DNA of 64,000 nt, from the NCBI GenBank assembly GCA_964502005.1, contig CAZCUX010000006.1, forward strand, positions 186,001 through 250,000. The letters run 5' to 3'. The notes beneath the pieces are model-generated. The model ran no database searches. It saw only the letters and a program-made list of their open reading frames with translations, and was not told the DNA's origin. The translations under genes were made by a program, and so were the position numbers. Shown piece by piece: positions 34,839 through 42,720 of the stretch (its first letter is position 1; each line of letters starts with the position of its first letter). This DNA is from CAJWOS01 sp964502005 (GTDB lineage: Bacteria > Myxococcota_A > UBA796 > UBA2385).

Positions 34839-35755
34839 GGGCGACCCAACAAGGTCCGCTGGAACAAGGGGCCATCGGATTCGATGACCAAAACCGTATC
34901 ATCATCTACGATTTGCTCGAATGCTTCGAGCTCGCGGAGCGTCAAATAGAGTTCGGGGGAGGCGGCGAAGGCCTCCGCATACAAGCGCGCGGCCGTGGCT
35001 TCTGCGGCGGACTCGACGCGGGCTGCTGCTTCATCGGCCTCGGCGAGCAGTTCGGCAGCCTTGCGGTCGGCCTCCGCCCGAATGCTGGCTGCTTGCTCTT
35101 CGCCCTCGGAGCGGTAGCGATTGGCGATGCGGCTCCGTTCGGCGCGCATGCGGTCGTAGATAGATTGCTCGTTTTGCAGCGGCAGGCCCAATGCGCGCAA
35201 GCGAACGTCGAGAACTTCTACGCCCAAGCGGCGCAGCGCAACCTCTGCGACCCCTTCGCGCAAGCTGTGGGGCAACATGGGCGTTGGGGTGCTATTGTCG
35301 CGGACGGCCATGAGCGTTCCGAACTCGCGCTGTCCAAGTGCCGCGGCAATGCGGCTCACCGCCAAGTCTCCCAGTTGGGTCTCCGCGGCTTCGGGGGTGC
35401 CGACGGCTTCGAGGAAGAGCTGGGGGTCGGCGACGCGCCACAACACGAACGACTCGACCACGAGGTTCTTTTTGTCTTGCGTGAGCATCTCCGCGGCAGG
35501 TACGGCGAGGAGGCGCGCGCGGCGGTCAAAGCGCACCACTTCGTGCAGCGGCCAAGGCGCGCGGACGTAGAGCCCCGGCTCCGTGATGGTGCGGACGGGA
35601 GCGCCAAAGAGCGTGACGACCGCGACTTCACGGGCGTCGACCGTGGTGAGGGCGCTGGCCATCAATCCGGTCGACAACACTGCGACGGCGACGAGGCCCC
35701 ACGGCGAGCGAGGGGCGTTGTCGGGTGCGGGTGGCGTGGAGGAGAGCGATGTCAT
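34835..35755 (-). CDS. SPFH/band-7 membrane protein, HflC-like
   Basis: 306 residues. An N-terminal membrane segment (about 20-38) is followed by VDAREVAVVTLFGAPVRTI, the HflC-like opening of an SPFH domain, with GLYVRAPWPLHEVVRFDRR and LTQDKKNLVVESFVLWRVAD, which closely follow HflC. The helical part has MRAERSRIANRYRSEGEEQA, the HflC signature, and a final VLVIESDGPLFQ segment. The start ATG at 35753-35755 overlaps the stop of the transporter-SPFH fusion by four bases. Its partner proteins are probably the other two SPFH proteins of the operon. Confidence 0.92.
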   Translation of the reverse strand: MTSLSSTPPAPDNAPRSPWGLVAVAVLSTGLMASALTTVDAREVAVVTLFGAPVRTITEPGLYVRAPWPLHEVVRFDRRARLLAVPAAEMLTQDKKNLVVESFVLWRVADPQLFLEAVGTPEAAETQLGDLAVSRIAAALGQREFGTLMAVRDNSTPTPMLPHSLREGVAEVALRRLGVEVLDVRLRALGLPLQNEQSIYDRMRAERSRIANRYRSEGEEQAASIRAEADRKAAELLAEADEAAARVESAAEATAARLYAEAFAASPELYLTLRELEAFEQIVDDDTVLVIESDGPLFQRTLLGRP

Positions 35756-38133
35756 GGGGCACGGGGAAGGGGAGTGGGGGGAGCGCGCATCGAACCGAGC
35801 CATACGGGAATGGTCGAGGGCGCGAGGACAAGGGGGCGGGGCCCGAGGGCGCGCTCGATGGCCTCCCAGCGCAAACGCGCGAGCGTGAGGCGAGGCTGGG
35901 CGCCGCCGCCGCTCACCAAGGCGTGTGTGCGCGCGAGCGTGGCCTCCGCTTCGGCCAAGGTTTGCGCTGCGGTGCCGTGTGCTTTCGCGAGCCGCTCAAC
36001 CGCAGCTCCGCCGGTACGCGGCAGGAGGTTGGCGGCATAAGCCTCGGCGCGGTTGATGGCGGTTTCTCGCTCTTCGTCGGCGCTGATGACGTCGAGGAAC
36101 GCGGCGGTGACGGACGGGGGCACGGCGGTGGTGATGATGGGGGTCGCGACGACTTCGATGCCCAAGCGGGCGGCATCGGCTGCGGTTTGGGTGGACTTGA
36201 GGACGGTGGCTTCTAGGTCTTCGCGTCCGCCGGTCAGGACGACGTCGTGGGAGCGTGTGGCCACGGCTTCGAGCAAGGCGTTGCTCGCGAGGGCCCGAAT
36301 CGCGGCGTCGGGGTCGCGGGTGGCATACGCGAAGGTGGTAGGGTCCGACACGCGGTAATGTAAGGTGGCGTCGATGGTTACGAGAGACTGGTCACCGCAC
36401 AGCACGGGGGTGTCGTTGGTGGACAGCGGCGAACGGCGCAGAGTGGCAACGTCTACCCACAGCACGCGGTCGATGGGCGCGGGGAGCGTGACCAGCAGGC
36501 CGGCGGGGTGCGGTGCAGACGGCGTTCCCAGTCGCTCTACAATCGCGACATGACCGGCGGGGACCGCGTGAAGCGTTCCCGAGAGCCACACCAAAACGAG
36601 CGCGATAGCGGCGCGAGGGGCGGTCAGGCGTTGGGCCACCGGCCCTTCGATGCGTGCGAATGCTTCGGGGGCACGCCGGTCGAGGAGGAATCCGCGCAGC
36701 CCAGCGGCGGCGGTGGCCGCAGCGGCGACGGCGACCGACAGCAGCGCCGCTGTTGCGAGAAGGTCGGCGGCGCGGTGGCCTTGTAGCGCGGCAGCTTGGG
36801 CCAAGACCAGCAGTACAAGGCCGAGGTGCAGGAGGTGATTGGGGTCGCGGTCGCCTTCGGTTTCGCGACGCGCGAGCCAGCGGTCGCACGCACCATACGC
36901 GAGCGCGGCGGCACCGATCCAAATGCTGCCGTCACCGGTTTCGGGTAAACCGCGCGTGAGGCCCGTTGCGACCACGGCAGCCGCCGCCAAGCCGCCTGCC
37001 CACGACATTGTCGGCGCGATGCGCGCGGGCATTCCGGGGGCGGCCAGCGCGGGCCCCAGACGCGCGAGGGAGGTGAGTCCGGCCCATGCGAGCACGACCG
37101 AAGCCCCCGGATGACCGACCAAGGTGGCGATGGCCCCTGCGTTGAGGGCAAGCAGGGCGACCCCCGCGCGTGCGCCGCGGTTGGTGAGGGTCTCGGGAGC
37201 GAGGGACGAATGCGCGTTTTCGGTGCGGGGGCCATCGTCGGTGGCGATGGCATACGCGACCCCCGCCGTCGCCAACAAGCCTCCAAGCCAGCCAACGGGG
37301 GCGAGGTGCTCGCTGTATACTACAACACCCAGTATGGTTGCAAATACAACTTCGGAGAGCGAAAGAACAGACGCAAGGCCTGCACTGACGCGCTGCATCC
37401 CAACGTTTAGCAAGTAAAATGGCAGGTTGGTGCAGAGCACCGCGAGGCCAAACGTCCACGCGAGCGCGGAGGGCGACAACCAGAAGTCACCTGCAAACAG
37501 GGCCACTACGCTCAACAGGACCGCCGCAATCCCCCACGACAAGGTGAGGGTCGCGAGAATCGGTGTGCCCGCTTGGCGTGTGGCGCGGGTGAGCACAATT
37601 ACGGCGCCATAGCCTCCAGCCGACGCGAGGGCGAGGCCGTCCCCCAGGAGGAAGCGTGGATTGGCGAAGTGCGCGACTTGGAACAGGCTGACGCCGGTGA
37701 GCATCGCGACGCCCACGAGGGCGATTCCTGCACCCGTGAGGGCGGCGGGGAGGGGGCGCTCCCGAAACAACCACCACGCCAGCGGGAAGACCACCACCGG
37801 TGCGAGGTTGTGCAGGAAAATGGTGTTGGCGATGGTGGTGAAGGCGTAGCCGCCGACAAATGTGCTCGACGCCACCGCGAGCGCCGCACCGAGAAGGCCG
37901 CCGAGGCGCAGCGTGGTGCGGTCGGGGGCGAGCAAGGTGCGGTGGCCATCGCGCCAGATGGTCATCCCCGCAAACACAGCGGTGACCATGATAGCGCGCC
38001 AGGCCGCCATGCCGAGCACCGATGCGCCCGCCGCGCGTGTGAACAGCGCCATCATCGAAAATGCGAACATGGCCGCAAGGACGATAGCAATGTCCCGAAT
38101 GGGAGGGGTCTGTCGGGAGTCGGAAGTGGTCAT
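35752..38133 (-). CDS. EamA/DMT transporter fused to a polytopic linker and an SPFH domain
   Basis: 793 residues. Residues 13-296 are ten membrane segments in two EamA repeats of a drug/metabolite transporter (NTIFLHNLAPVVVFPLAWWL in the first, LASVLSLSEVVFATILGVVV in the second). Residues about 322-480 add roughly five further hydrophobic segments. A membrane segment at about 507-524 leads into an SPFH domain (about 525-760: AVPAGHVAIVERLG, LLVTLPAPIDRV, SLVTIDATLHYRVSD, EERETAINRAEAYAANLLPR). The frame is open across the joins with no sign of frameshift. It starts a run of four genes joined by ATGA overlaps. Coupling a small-molecule exporter to a membrane-microdomain scaffold in one chain is unusual. 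Substrate unknown. The start is the ATG at 38131-38133, without a clear ribosome site. Confidence 0.85.
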   Translation of the reverse strand: MTTSDSRQTPPIRDIAIVLAAMFAFSMMALFTRAAGASVLGMAAWRAIMVTAVFAGMTIWRDGHRTLLAPDRTTLRLGGLLGAALAVASSTFVGGYAFTTIANTIFLHNLAPVVVFPLAWWLFRERPLPAALTGAGIALVGVAMLTGVSLFQVAHFANPRFLLGDGLALASAGGYGAVIVLTRATRQAGTPILATLTLSWGIAAVLLSVVALFAGDFWLSPSALAWTFGLAVLCTNLPFYLLNVGMQRVSAGLASVLSLSEVVFATILGVVVYSEHLAPVGWLGGLLATAGVAYAIATDDGPRTENAHSSLAPETLTNRGARAGVALLALNAGAIATLVGHPGASVVLAWAGLTSLARLGPALAAPGMPARIAPTMSWAGGLAAAAVVATGLTRGLPETGDGSIWIGAAALAYGACDRWLARRETEGDRDPNHLLHLGLVLLVLAQAAALQGHRAADLLATAALLSVAVAAAATAAAGLRGFLLDRRAPEAFARIEGPVAQRLTAPRAAIALVLVWLSGTLHAVPAGHVAIVERLGTPSAPHPAGLLVTLPAPIDRVLWVDVATLRRSPLSTNDTPVLCGDQSLVTIDATLHYRVSDPTTFAYATRDPDAAIRALASNALLEAVATRSHDVVLTGGREDLEATVLKSTQTAADAARLGIEVVATPIITTAVPPSVTAAFLDVISADEERETAINRAEAYAANLLPRTGGAAVERLAKAHGTAAQTLAEAEATLARTHALVSGGGAQPRLTLARLRWEAIERALGPRPLVLAPSTIPVWLGSMRAPPTPLPRAP

Positions 38134-38764
38134 GGCGCAGTCGAAGGAGGGCGGGAAGCATCAATGTAGCGTTGTGTCGCCCTGCCGGGGCAGAACACCG
38201 GGTCGCTTGTGACGCACGCGTGAGGGTGTACCAGATTGCCACGAAAGAAGGGGAAGTCGCGGCGGCTCGCGATATTCGCACGCATCCGGAGCAATGGACA
38301 TGCCGTTCGGTCGTTTGTCTCGCGAATCTTGGGTTTGTCGTTTGCGGGGTGTCGTATCGCGGGTGGTGGATGCGCGAAGGGAGATCTCCGTGCCTTCTGG
38401 GTTGGCTACGCGCGTTTGCGCTTGACCAAGAACGAAACACCGGGACGTGCGCCTGTTTGCGCGCGCACACGCTGGCCCCCCGGAGGTCATCCGCGGCTTC
38501 GACAATATTGCGGCGGTCGACGCTGCACCGCCATTTGGGGATTGACGGCGACGACGGCGTGTCGAGAGGGTAGGTGATGGGCGGCGTGGCTCTGCGCGCG
38601 TGTTTGCGCGCTTGGGGTAGGTTTGGCGGCACTCCCCGCTTGGCGTGTGCAGGCGCGGGGCGGACCGCGGCGGCGCACGAGGCCCACGCTGGCACGGGAT
38701 TTGCGCCGCCAAGTGCGCACATCTTGACGTGCGGTGATACGCTAGGAGGCTGGAGAGCAACGAT
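38134..38764. other. 631-base divergent spacer (SPFH operon / DUF4435-like gene)
   Basis: The open frames here are Arg/Ser/Pro-rich, overlap on both strands and have no domain content. The right end holds a sigma-54-type promoter (38690-38704). I see no clear promoter for the SPFH operon in the left part. Confidence 0.55.
38690..38704 (+). promoter_or_regulatory. Sigma-54-type (-24/-12) promoter before the DUF4435-like gene
   Basis: TGGCACG, four bases (GGAT), TTGC: a complete match to the sigma-54 core consensus, with GG at 38691-38692 and GC at 38703-38704 separated by the required ten bases. Initiation would be near 38716, about 50 bases before the start codon at 38765. Such promoters need an enhancer-binding activator. 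Confidence 0.6.
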
Positions 38765-39463
38765 ATGCCCCAACGGCTACCGACAGACGATGCGAGTCCC
38801 GTGTTGTATTGTGCGGGGAGACCGGGCTCGGTAGATGAGTCGTTCTACCGATGGGTGCTGCGCGGCTCATCCGTTCGGGTGGTTCCGTTGGGGGGCCACC
38901 GCGACATCGTGCGGCACCTCCAAGAAGGCGGGGGCGAAGCGAAGGGCGCGCCCCGTTGTGGCGTGGTCGACCGGGACGCATGGCCCGACGAAGCTCTCGC
39001 CCGCCAGTCCGATGTGGTCGAGGTTCTTCCGTATTTCGAGGTCGAGAGCTATTTTGTTCACCCGGAATTGTTGGGGCCTGCCCTCGCGGATTCTGGTCGA
39101 CCTCTCGAACCTGCGGCGCTCGTGGGCCTTCTGCTTGAAGCGGCGCGGTCGTCGTATATGGTGGCCATCAACGCGCACCTTAGCCACGCGCCGAAGGCGC
39201 GGGGACGCGACCGCCTCGAAGAAATGGCGCGGCAGTACGCCGGCCAGCTCCGGTATGCCGACTCCATCTTGGAGCGTGGCAATGTCGATGCGCTGCTGCG
39301 GTATTTTCCCGGCCGGCGCCTCGCCCAGTGCCTCGCCCGCGACCTCGACTTCCTCAACCCGCAGCACTTGGTAGAGACCGTATTGCGGGTGCCGGGGCTT
39401 CGGGAGCGGTGTCGGCCGGTGCAGGACTTGCGAAGCGCCCTGCTGCTGCGCCTCTCGCACTGA
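38765..39463 (+). CDS. DUF4435-like TOPRIM-type protein
   Basis: 232 residues. The N-terminal part has a short strand-loop VLYCAGRPGSVDESFYRWVL. A central segment, CGVVDRDAWPDE (Asp69 and Asp71), is followed by VVEVLPYFEVESYFVHPELL. This VDRD...EVESYF arrangement is what one sees in the TOPRIM-like metal site of DUF4435 proteins, including the AriB nuclease of PARIS anti-phage systems. The C-terminal half is helical and unrecognised. No AAA ATPase (the usual partner) is adjacent. GGAG about nine bases upstream supports the ATG at 38765. A sigma-54-type promoter precedes it. The family call is from motif recognition and is tentative. Confidence 0.55.
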   Translation: MPQRLPTDDASPVLYCAGRPGSVDESFYRWVLRGSSVRVVPLGGHRDIVRHLQEGGGEAKGAPRCGVVDRDAWPDEALARQSDVVEVLPYFEVESYFVHPELLGPALADSGRPLEPAALVGLLLEAARSSYMVAINAHLSHAPKARGRDRLEEMARQYAGQLRYADSILERGNVDALLRYFPGRRLAQCLARDLDFLNPQHLVETVLRVPGLRERCRPVQDLRSALLLRLSH

Positions 39464-39518
39464 CGACTCCGCGAGTTCGATGGCATCGCGCGCCGTGGAG
39501 ACCGCCCGGCGGTTTCCC

Positions 39519-39596
39519 GCGGGGGAGACCGTGGGCTCCCCCGCTGCCGGGGAGACCTTGGGCTCCCCGGCCCGTTCGGGCCCGCGGCCCGAACGG
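39519..39596. repeat. Triple-hairpin intergenic element, copy B
   Basis: Stem 1 is GCGGGGGAG (39519-39527) with CTCCCCCGC (39536-39544), loop ACCGTGGG. Stem 2 is CCGGGGAG (39547-39554) with CTCCCCGG (39563-39570), loop ACCTTGGG. Stem 3 is CCGTTCGGG (39572-39580) with CCCGAACGG (39588-39596), loop CCCGCGG. Linkers are TG and C, preceded by GCGGTTTCCC. It lies between two convergent genes and corresponds element by element to copy A at 1085-1162. Confidence 0.75.
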
Positions 39597-39621
39597 CTTC
39601 CCTTTATCGCGTTTGGTCGAA

Positions 39622-41694
39622 CTACCAGACTTCGCACTGCTGCGCGGGTCGCATGGGGGTGCCTTCCGCGCAGTTGAATGCTTCGTGGAACTCGGGGAGC
39701 TGTGAAAGCGTGCCGAGGACGCGGTATTTCGCAGGGGAGTGCGGGTCACTGGACAACTGCATCTGGAGATACTCATCTTTTGCAAGCGAGCACCAGCCTT
39801 GGGCGAAGCTCACGAAAAAGAGCTGCTCGCCGGTGAGACCGGGGACGGACTCGGGATTTTCACCCGCGCGCGCCTTCCAGGCACGATACGCGACGCGCAG
39901 ACCACCGATGTCGGCGATGTTTTCGCCGTTGGTGAGTTGGCCGTTGATGTGCATGCCTTCAATCGGCTCGAACTTGCCGTAGAAATCGGCGACGCAGCCG
40001 GTGCGCTCTTCGAAGCGCTCGCGGGCTTCGGGGGCCCACCAATCGTGGACTTTGCCTTGGGGGTCGAACTGGGAGCCTTCGTCGTCGAAGCCGTGGGTCA
40101 GTTCGTGGCCCATGACCATGCCGATAGCGCCGTAGTTCATGGCTGCGGGGCGCGCGGCGTCGAAGAATGGCGACTGCAAGATGCCCGCGGGGAAGGCCAT
40201 TTCGTTGAGAAGGGGGTGGTAGTAGGCATTGACGAGGTGCGGCGGCATCAACCAAATGCTGCGGTCGGTGGGCTTGCTGGCCCGCGCGATTGCTTCATTG
40301 TGGTCGAACAAGCGCGCCTGGAGCACGTTTTGGGCGTGGGTGTCGCGGGAGACCTGAAGCGCGCTGTAATCGGTCCACTCTTCGGGGTAGCCAATCTTGT
40401 TGACGAGCGTGTTTTTCTTTTCAATGGCGCGCGTGCGGGTCTCGGGGTCCATCCAGGACAGCTCGGGAAGACCGGCCTCGAAGGCGTTTTGGATGTCGCC
40501 GATGAGGGTGAGCGCCGTTTCTTTGGAGCCGCCCGCGAAGAACTTGTCGACGTATTTGCGGCCGATGGCTTCGCCCATCGCGTCCCCGACGATGCGGCCA
40601 CAACGCTTCCAACGGGGCGACTGCTCTTCTTGGCCGGTGACTTTTTTGCCGAAATACGCGAAGTGGCTGTCGGCGATGGCGGTGGGGAGGTGGTCGGCGG
40701 TGTCACGCACGAGGGACCACCGCATGTAGTCCTTGAGCACGGCGATGTCGGTGGCGGCCATGAGCTTGGTGACGCCGGCGAAAACTTCCTTCGAGTCCAG
40801 GCTGATGTGCTCGATGTGGGCGCCGTTCAGGGAGGTGAGCCAAGCCGTCCAGTCGAGCTCGGGGCAGACCTCGGGCAAGCCGGCGCGGTCGACGCGGTTG
40901 TAGATTTTTGTGGGGTCGCGGAGGTTTTCGCGGGGCTGGTGCAGCTCGGCGAGGGCCTTTTCGAAGGCGTAGATGGCCTGGGCGCGGGCGTCGGCGTCGG
41001 CATCGGTCGCGAAGCCGGCCAGCTTGAGTGTGGCGGCGATGTGGACCACGAGGTCTTTTTGGAGCGACGTGTTGCGCTCGTCGTCCTTGAGGTAGTAGTC
41101 GCGGTCGGGCAAGGACAAGCCGCTTTGGCCCATGTGCAGAATTTGCAGGCCGGGGTCGACGAAGTCGCCCTCTACGCCGCCGCCGAAGAAGACGTCAATG
41201 CTCATGGTGTGGAGCTTGCCGACTACCGCAGACAAGCTCTTGAGGTCGGTGATGCCGTCGATTTCGGTGGCGTAGGCCTGAATGGGGGCCAAGCCGGCCG
41301 TGTTGATGGCGCCTTCGTCCATACAGGCGGCGTAGAGGTTGCCGAGGCGGGCCCAGTCGGCGTCGCCTTGGTCGGGGGTCTCGGCGGCCGATTCGAGCAA
41401 GGACTTGACCCACTCTTCGTTGCGCTCGGTGATTTCCGAGAAGCTGCGTGTCCAGCGCGAGCGGTCTGCCGGCAGCTTGGTGGTGTCTTCCCAGCCGCCG
41501 CAAGCGAAGCGGTAGAAATCGGCGCAAGCGTCGGCGGAGGGGTCCATGTCCTCCCAGAGATCCCGCGCGTAGTCGGGCAAGCCGGAGAGGTCCGCGGGGC
41601 GTGCAGGCGCGGGGGGAGCCAGGGGTGCTTTGGGGCCGCAGGAGGCGAGCAAGGTCACCAATAGCGCCGGATGGGCAACAGTCGAACGAATCAT
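39622..41694 (-). CDS. M13-family zinc metallopeptidase lipoprotein (PepO/neprilysin type)
   Basis: 690 residues. A lipoprotein signal ends LVTLLASCG (Cys at about 19), followed by a Pro/Ala linker. The M13 N-terminal domain starts DADACADFYRFACGGW-like (in full order DPSADACADFYRFACGGW). The catalytic domain has NAYYHPLLNEMAFPAGILQ, the zinc motif HELTH in VMGHELTHGFDDEG, and the third ligand in GENIADIGGL. The end PMRPAQQCEVW gives the conserved C-terminal Cys and Trp of the family. It is an oligopeptidase anchored in the envelope. The ATG at 41692-41694 with GAGGA upstream is chosen over an ATG eight codons earlier. It converges on the DUF4435-like gene. Confidence 0.94.
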   Translation of the reverse strand: MIRSTVAHPALLVTLLASCGPKAPLAPPAPARPADLSGLPDYARDLWEDMDPSADACADFYRFACGGWEDTTKLPADRSRWTRSFSEITERNEEWVKSLLESAAETPDQGDADWARLGNLYAACMDEGAINTAGLAPIQAYATEIDGITDLKSLSAVVGKLHTMSIDVFFGGGVEGDFVDPGLQILHMGQSGLSLPDRDYYLKDDERNTSLQKDLVVHIAATLKLAGFATDADADARAQAIYAFEKALAELHQPRENLRDPTKIYNRVDRAGLPEVCPELDWTAWLTSLNGAHIEHISLDSKEVFAGVTKLMAATDIAVLKDYMRWSLVRDTADHLPTAIADSHFAYFGKKVTGQEEQSPRWKRCGRIVGDAMGEAIGRKYVDKFFAGGSKETALTLIGDIQNAFEAGLPELSWMDPETRTRAIEKKNTLVNKIGYPEEWTDYSALQVSRDTHAQNVLQARLFDHNEAIARASKPTDRSIWLMPPHLVNAYYHPLLNEMAFPAGILQSPFFDAARPAAMNYGAIGMVMGHELTHGFDDEGSQFDPQGKVHDWWAPEARERFEERTGCVADFYGKFEPIEGMHINGQLTNGENIADIGGLRVAYRAWKARAGENPESVPGLTGEQLFFVSFAQGWCSLAKDEYLQMQLSSDPHSPAKYRVLGTLSQLPEFHEAFNCAEGTPMRPAQQCEVW

Positions 41695-41772
41695 GGGTAT
41701 CCTCGGAAGCAGAGACATCGGCGGAAAATGGGGGTCTAATTCCGTCGGAACCGAGGTGCGAACCGGATTGGG

Positions 41773-42720
41773 TCAAGCTTGCGGTGCGCGTCGCAGGAGG
41801 GGCGCGGTCATGCAGCCCATGGCACCGCCTGCATCGATAAAGCCGGAAACGTCGACGGGAACGGCGGTAACACCGTGTTTTTCCAGGGTGTGACGAATCT
41901 CGGGACAACCCGCGGGGACGACCGCGACCCGCGGCGCGACGACAACCGCGTTCATGCCGCGCTTGTCTCGGAGTTCGTCGGAAGGGGGCAAGGGGAGCGT
42001 GGTCCAGCCGGAATCGGACAAGAACTGGACGAGGCTGGCCGGCGCGCGGGCTGCGTCGACCATCGCGAGGTCTTGGTCGAGCAACACCACGACGCCCAGG
42101 AGGTGTTGGGTACCGCGCGGGAGGGGCACGGGAACCAAGGTGACGTCGGGACCGACCACGCCTTGCAAAAAGGGCAGCGCAGCAGGGGTTGTGCGCACGC
42201 CTTGTCCGACGAGGAGAGTGCGCGCGTCGAGCCAAAGTGCGTCGGCGCCTTCAAAAAACGCGTCTCCTCGCGGAAGACCGAGCAAAGGAACACCGAGCTG
42301 GGCGAGGGCCGCTGCAATCCTGCGTGGCTCGGCCGCGCGAACGGGACTCGCCGGCCGACCGAGCGCGCACCCCTCGGGTGTCGTGAATACGAGGTCGCGC
42401 AAAAACACAGTATTGGGCGGGGCTTCGGGCGCTTGAAAGAGGTGTACGTGTACACCAAGCTGGGTGAAGGTGTTGGCCAAGACGTCCATTTGACGGCGCA
42501 TCACGCCGAGGTCAGGCACGCGCAGCATCAACGCTTCGTCGGGATGGGAAATCGACGCGAGGGAGTCGGGGGGCCACACGAGCGCAGCTTCGAGAAGCGG
42601 TGCCGTTTCGTTCCAAACGCCGACTGTACGCCAAACGTGCCCCACTTCGACATCGACCGCGTGGGGGTGGGGGCGGGTAGTAAAGGTAGGACCGCCGAAG
42701 GTCGCGGGGAGTGTCGTCAT
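41773..42720 (-). CDS. Amidinotransferase / dimethylarginine dimethylaminohydrolase-family protein
   Basis: 315 residues with the pentein fold of guanidino-modifying enzymes: PPNTVFLRDLVFTTPEG (substrate-binding Asp), FEGADALWLDARTLLVG, the catalytic His in PRGTQHLLGVV and the nucleophile Cys in GGAMGCMTAPLLRR near the end. Members hydrolyse or transfer the amidino group of arginine derivatives. The start ATG overlaps the stop of the upstream sulfotransferase gene by four bases. Pairing with two sulfotransferases suggests modification of a small molecule or peptide, but no scaffold-making gene is next to it, so the true substrate is open. It is the third and last gene of the unit. Confidence 0.85.
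   Translation of the reverse strand: MTTLPATFGGPTFTTRPHPHAVDVEVGHVWRTVGVWNETAPLLEAALVWPPDSLASISHPDEALMLRVPDLGVMRRQMDVLANTFTQLGVHVHLFQAPEAPPNTVFLRDLVFTTPEGCALGRPASPVRAAEPRRIAAALAQLGVPLLGLPRGDAFFEGADALWLDARTLLVGQGVRTTPAALPFLQGVVGPDVTLVPVPLPRGTQHLLGVVVLLDQDLAMVDAARAPASLVQFLSDSGWTTLPLPPSDELRDKRGMNAVVVAPRVAVVPAGCPEIRHTLEKHGVTAVPVDVSGFIDAGGAMGCMTAPLLRRAPQA

Noticed and set aside
38134..38764. Overlapping open frames in the spacer before the DUF4435-like gene
   Set aside because: Low-complexity Arg/Ser/Pro composition, frames on both strands, no start signals.
39739..41664. 641-codon open frame on the plus strand
   Set aside because: Antisense to the M13 metallopeptidase gene; no recognisable content.
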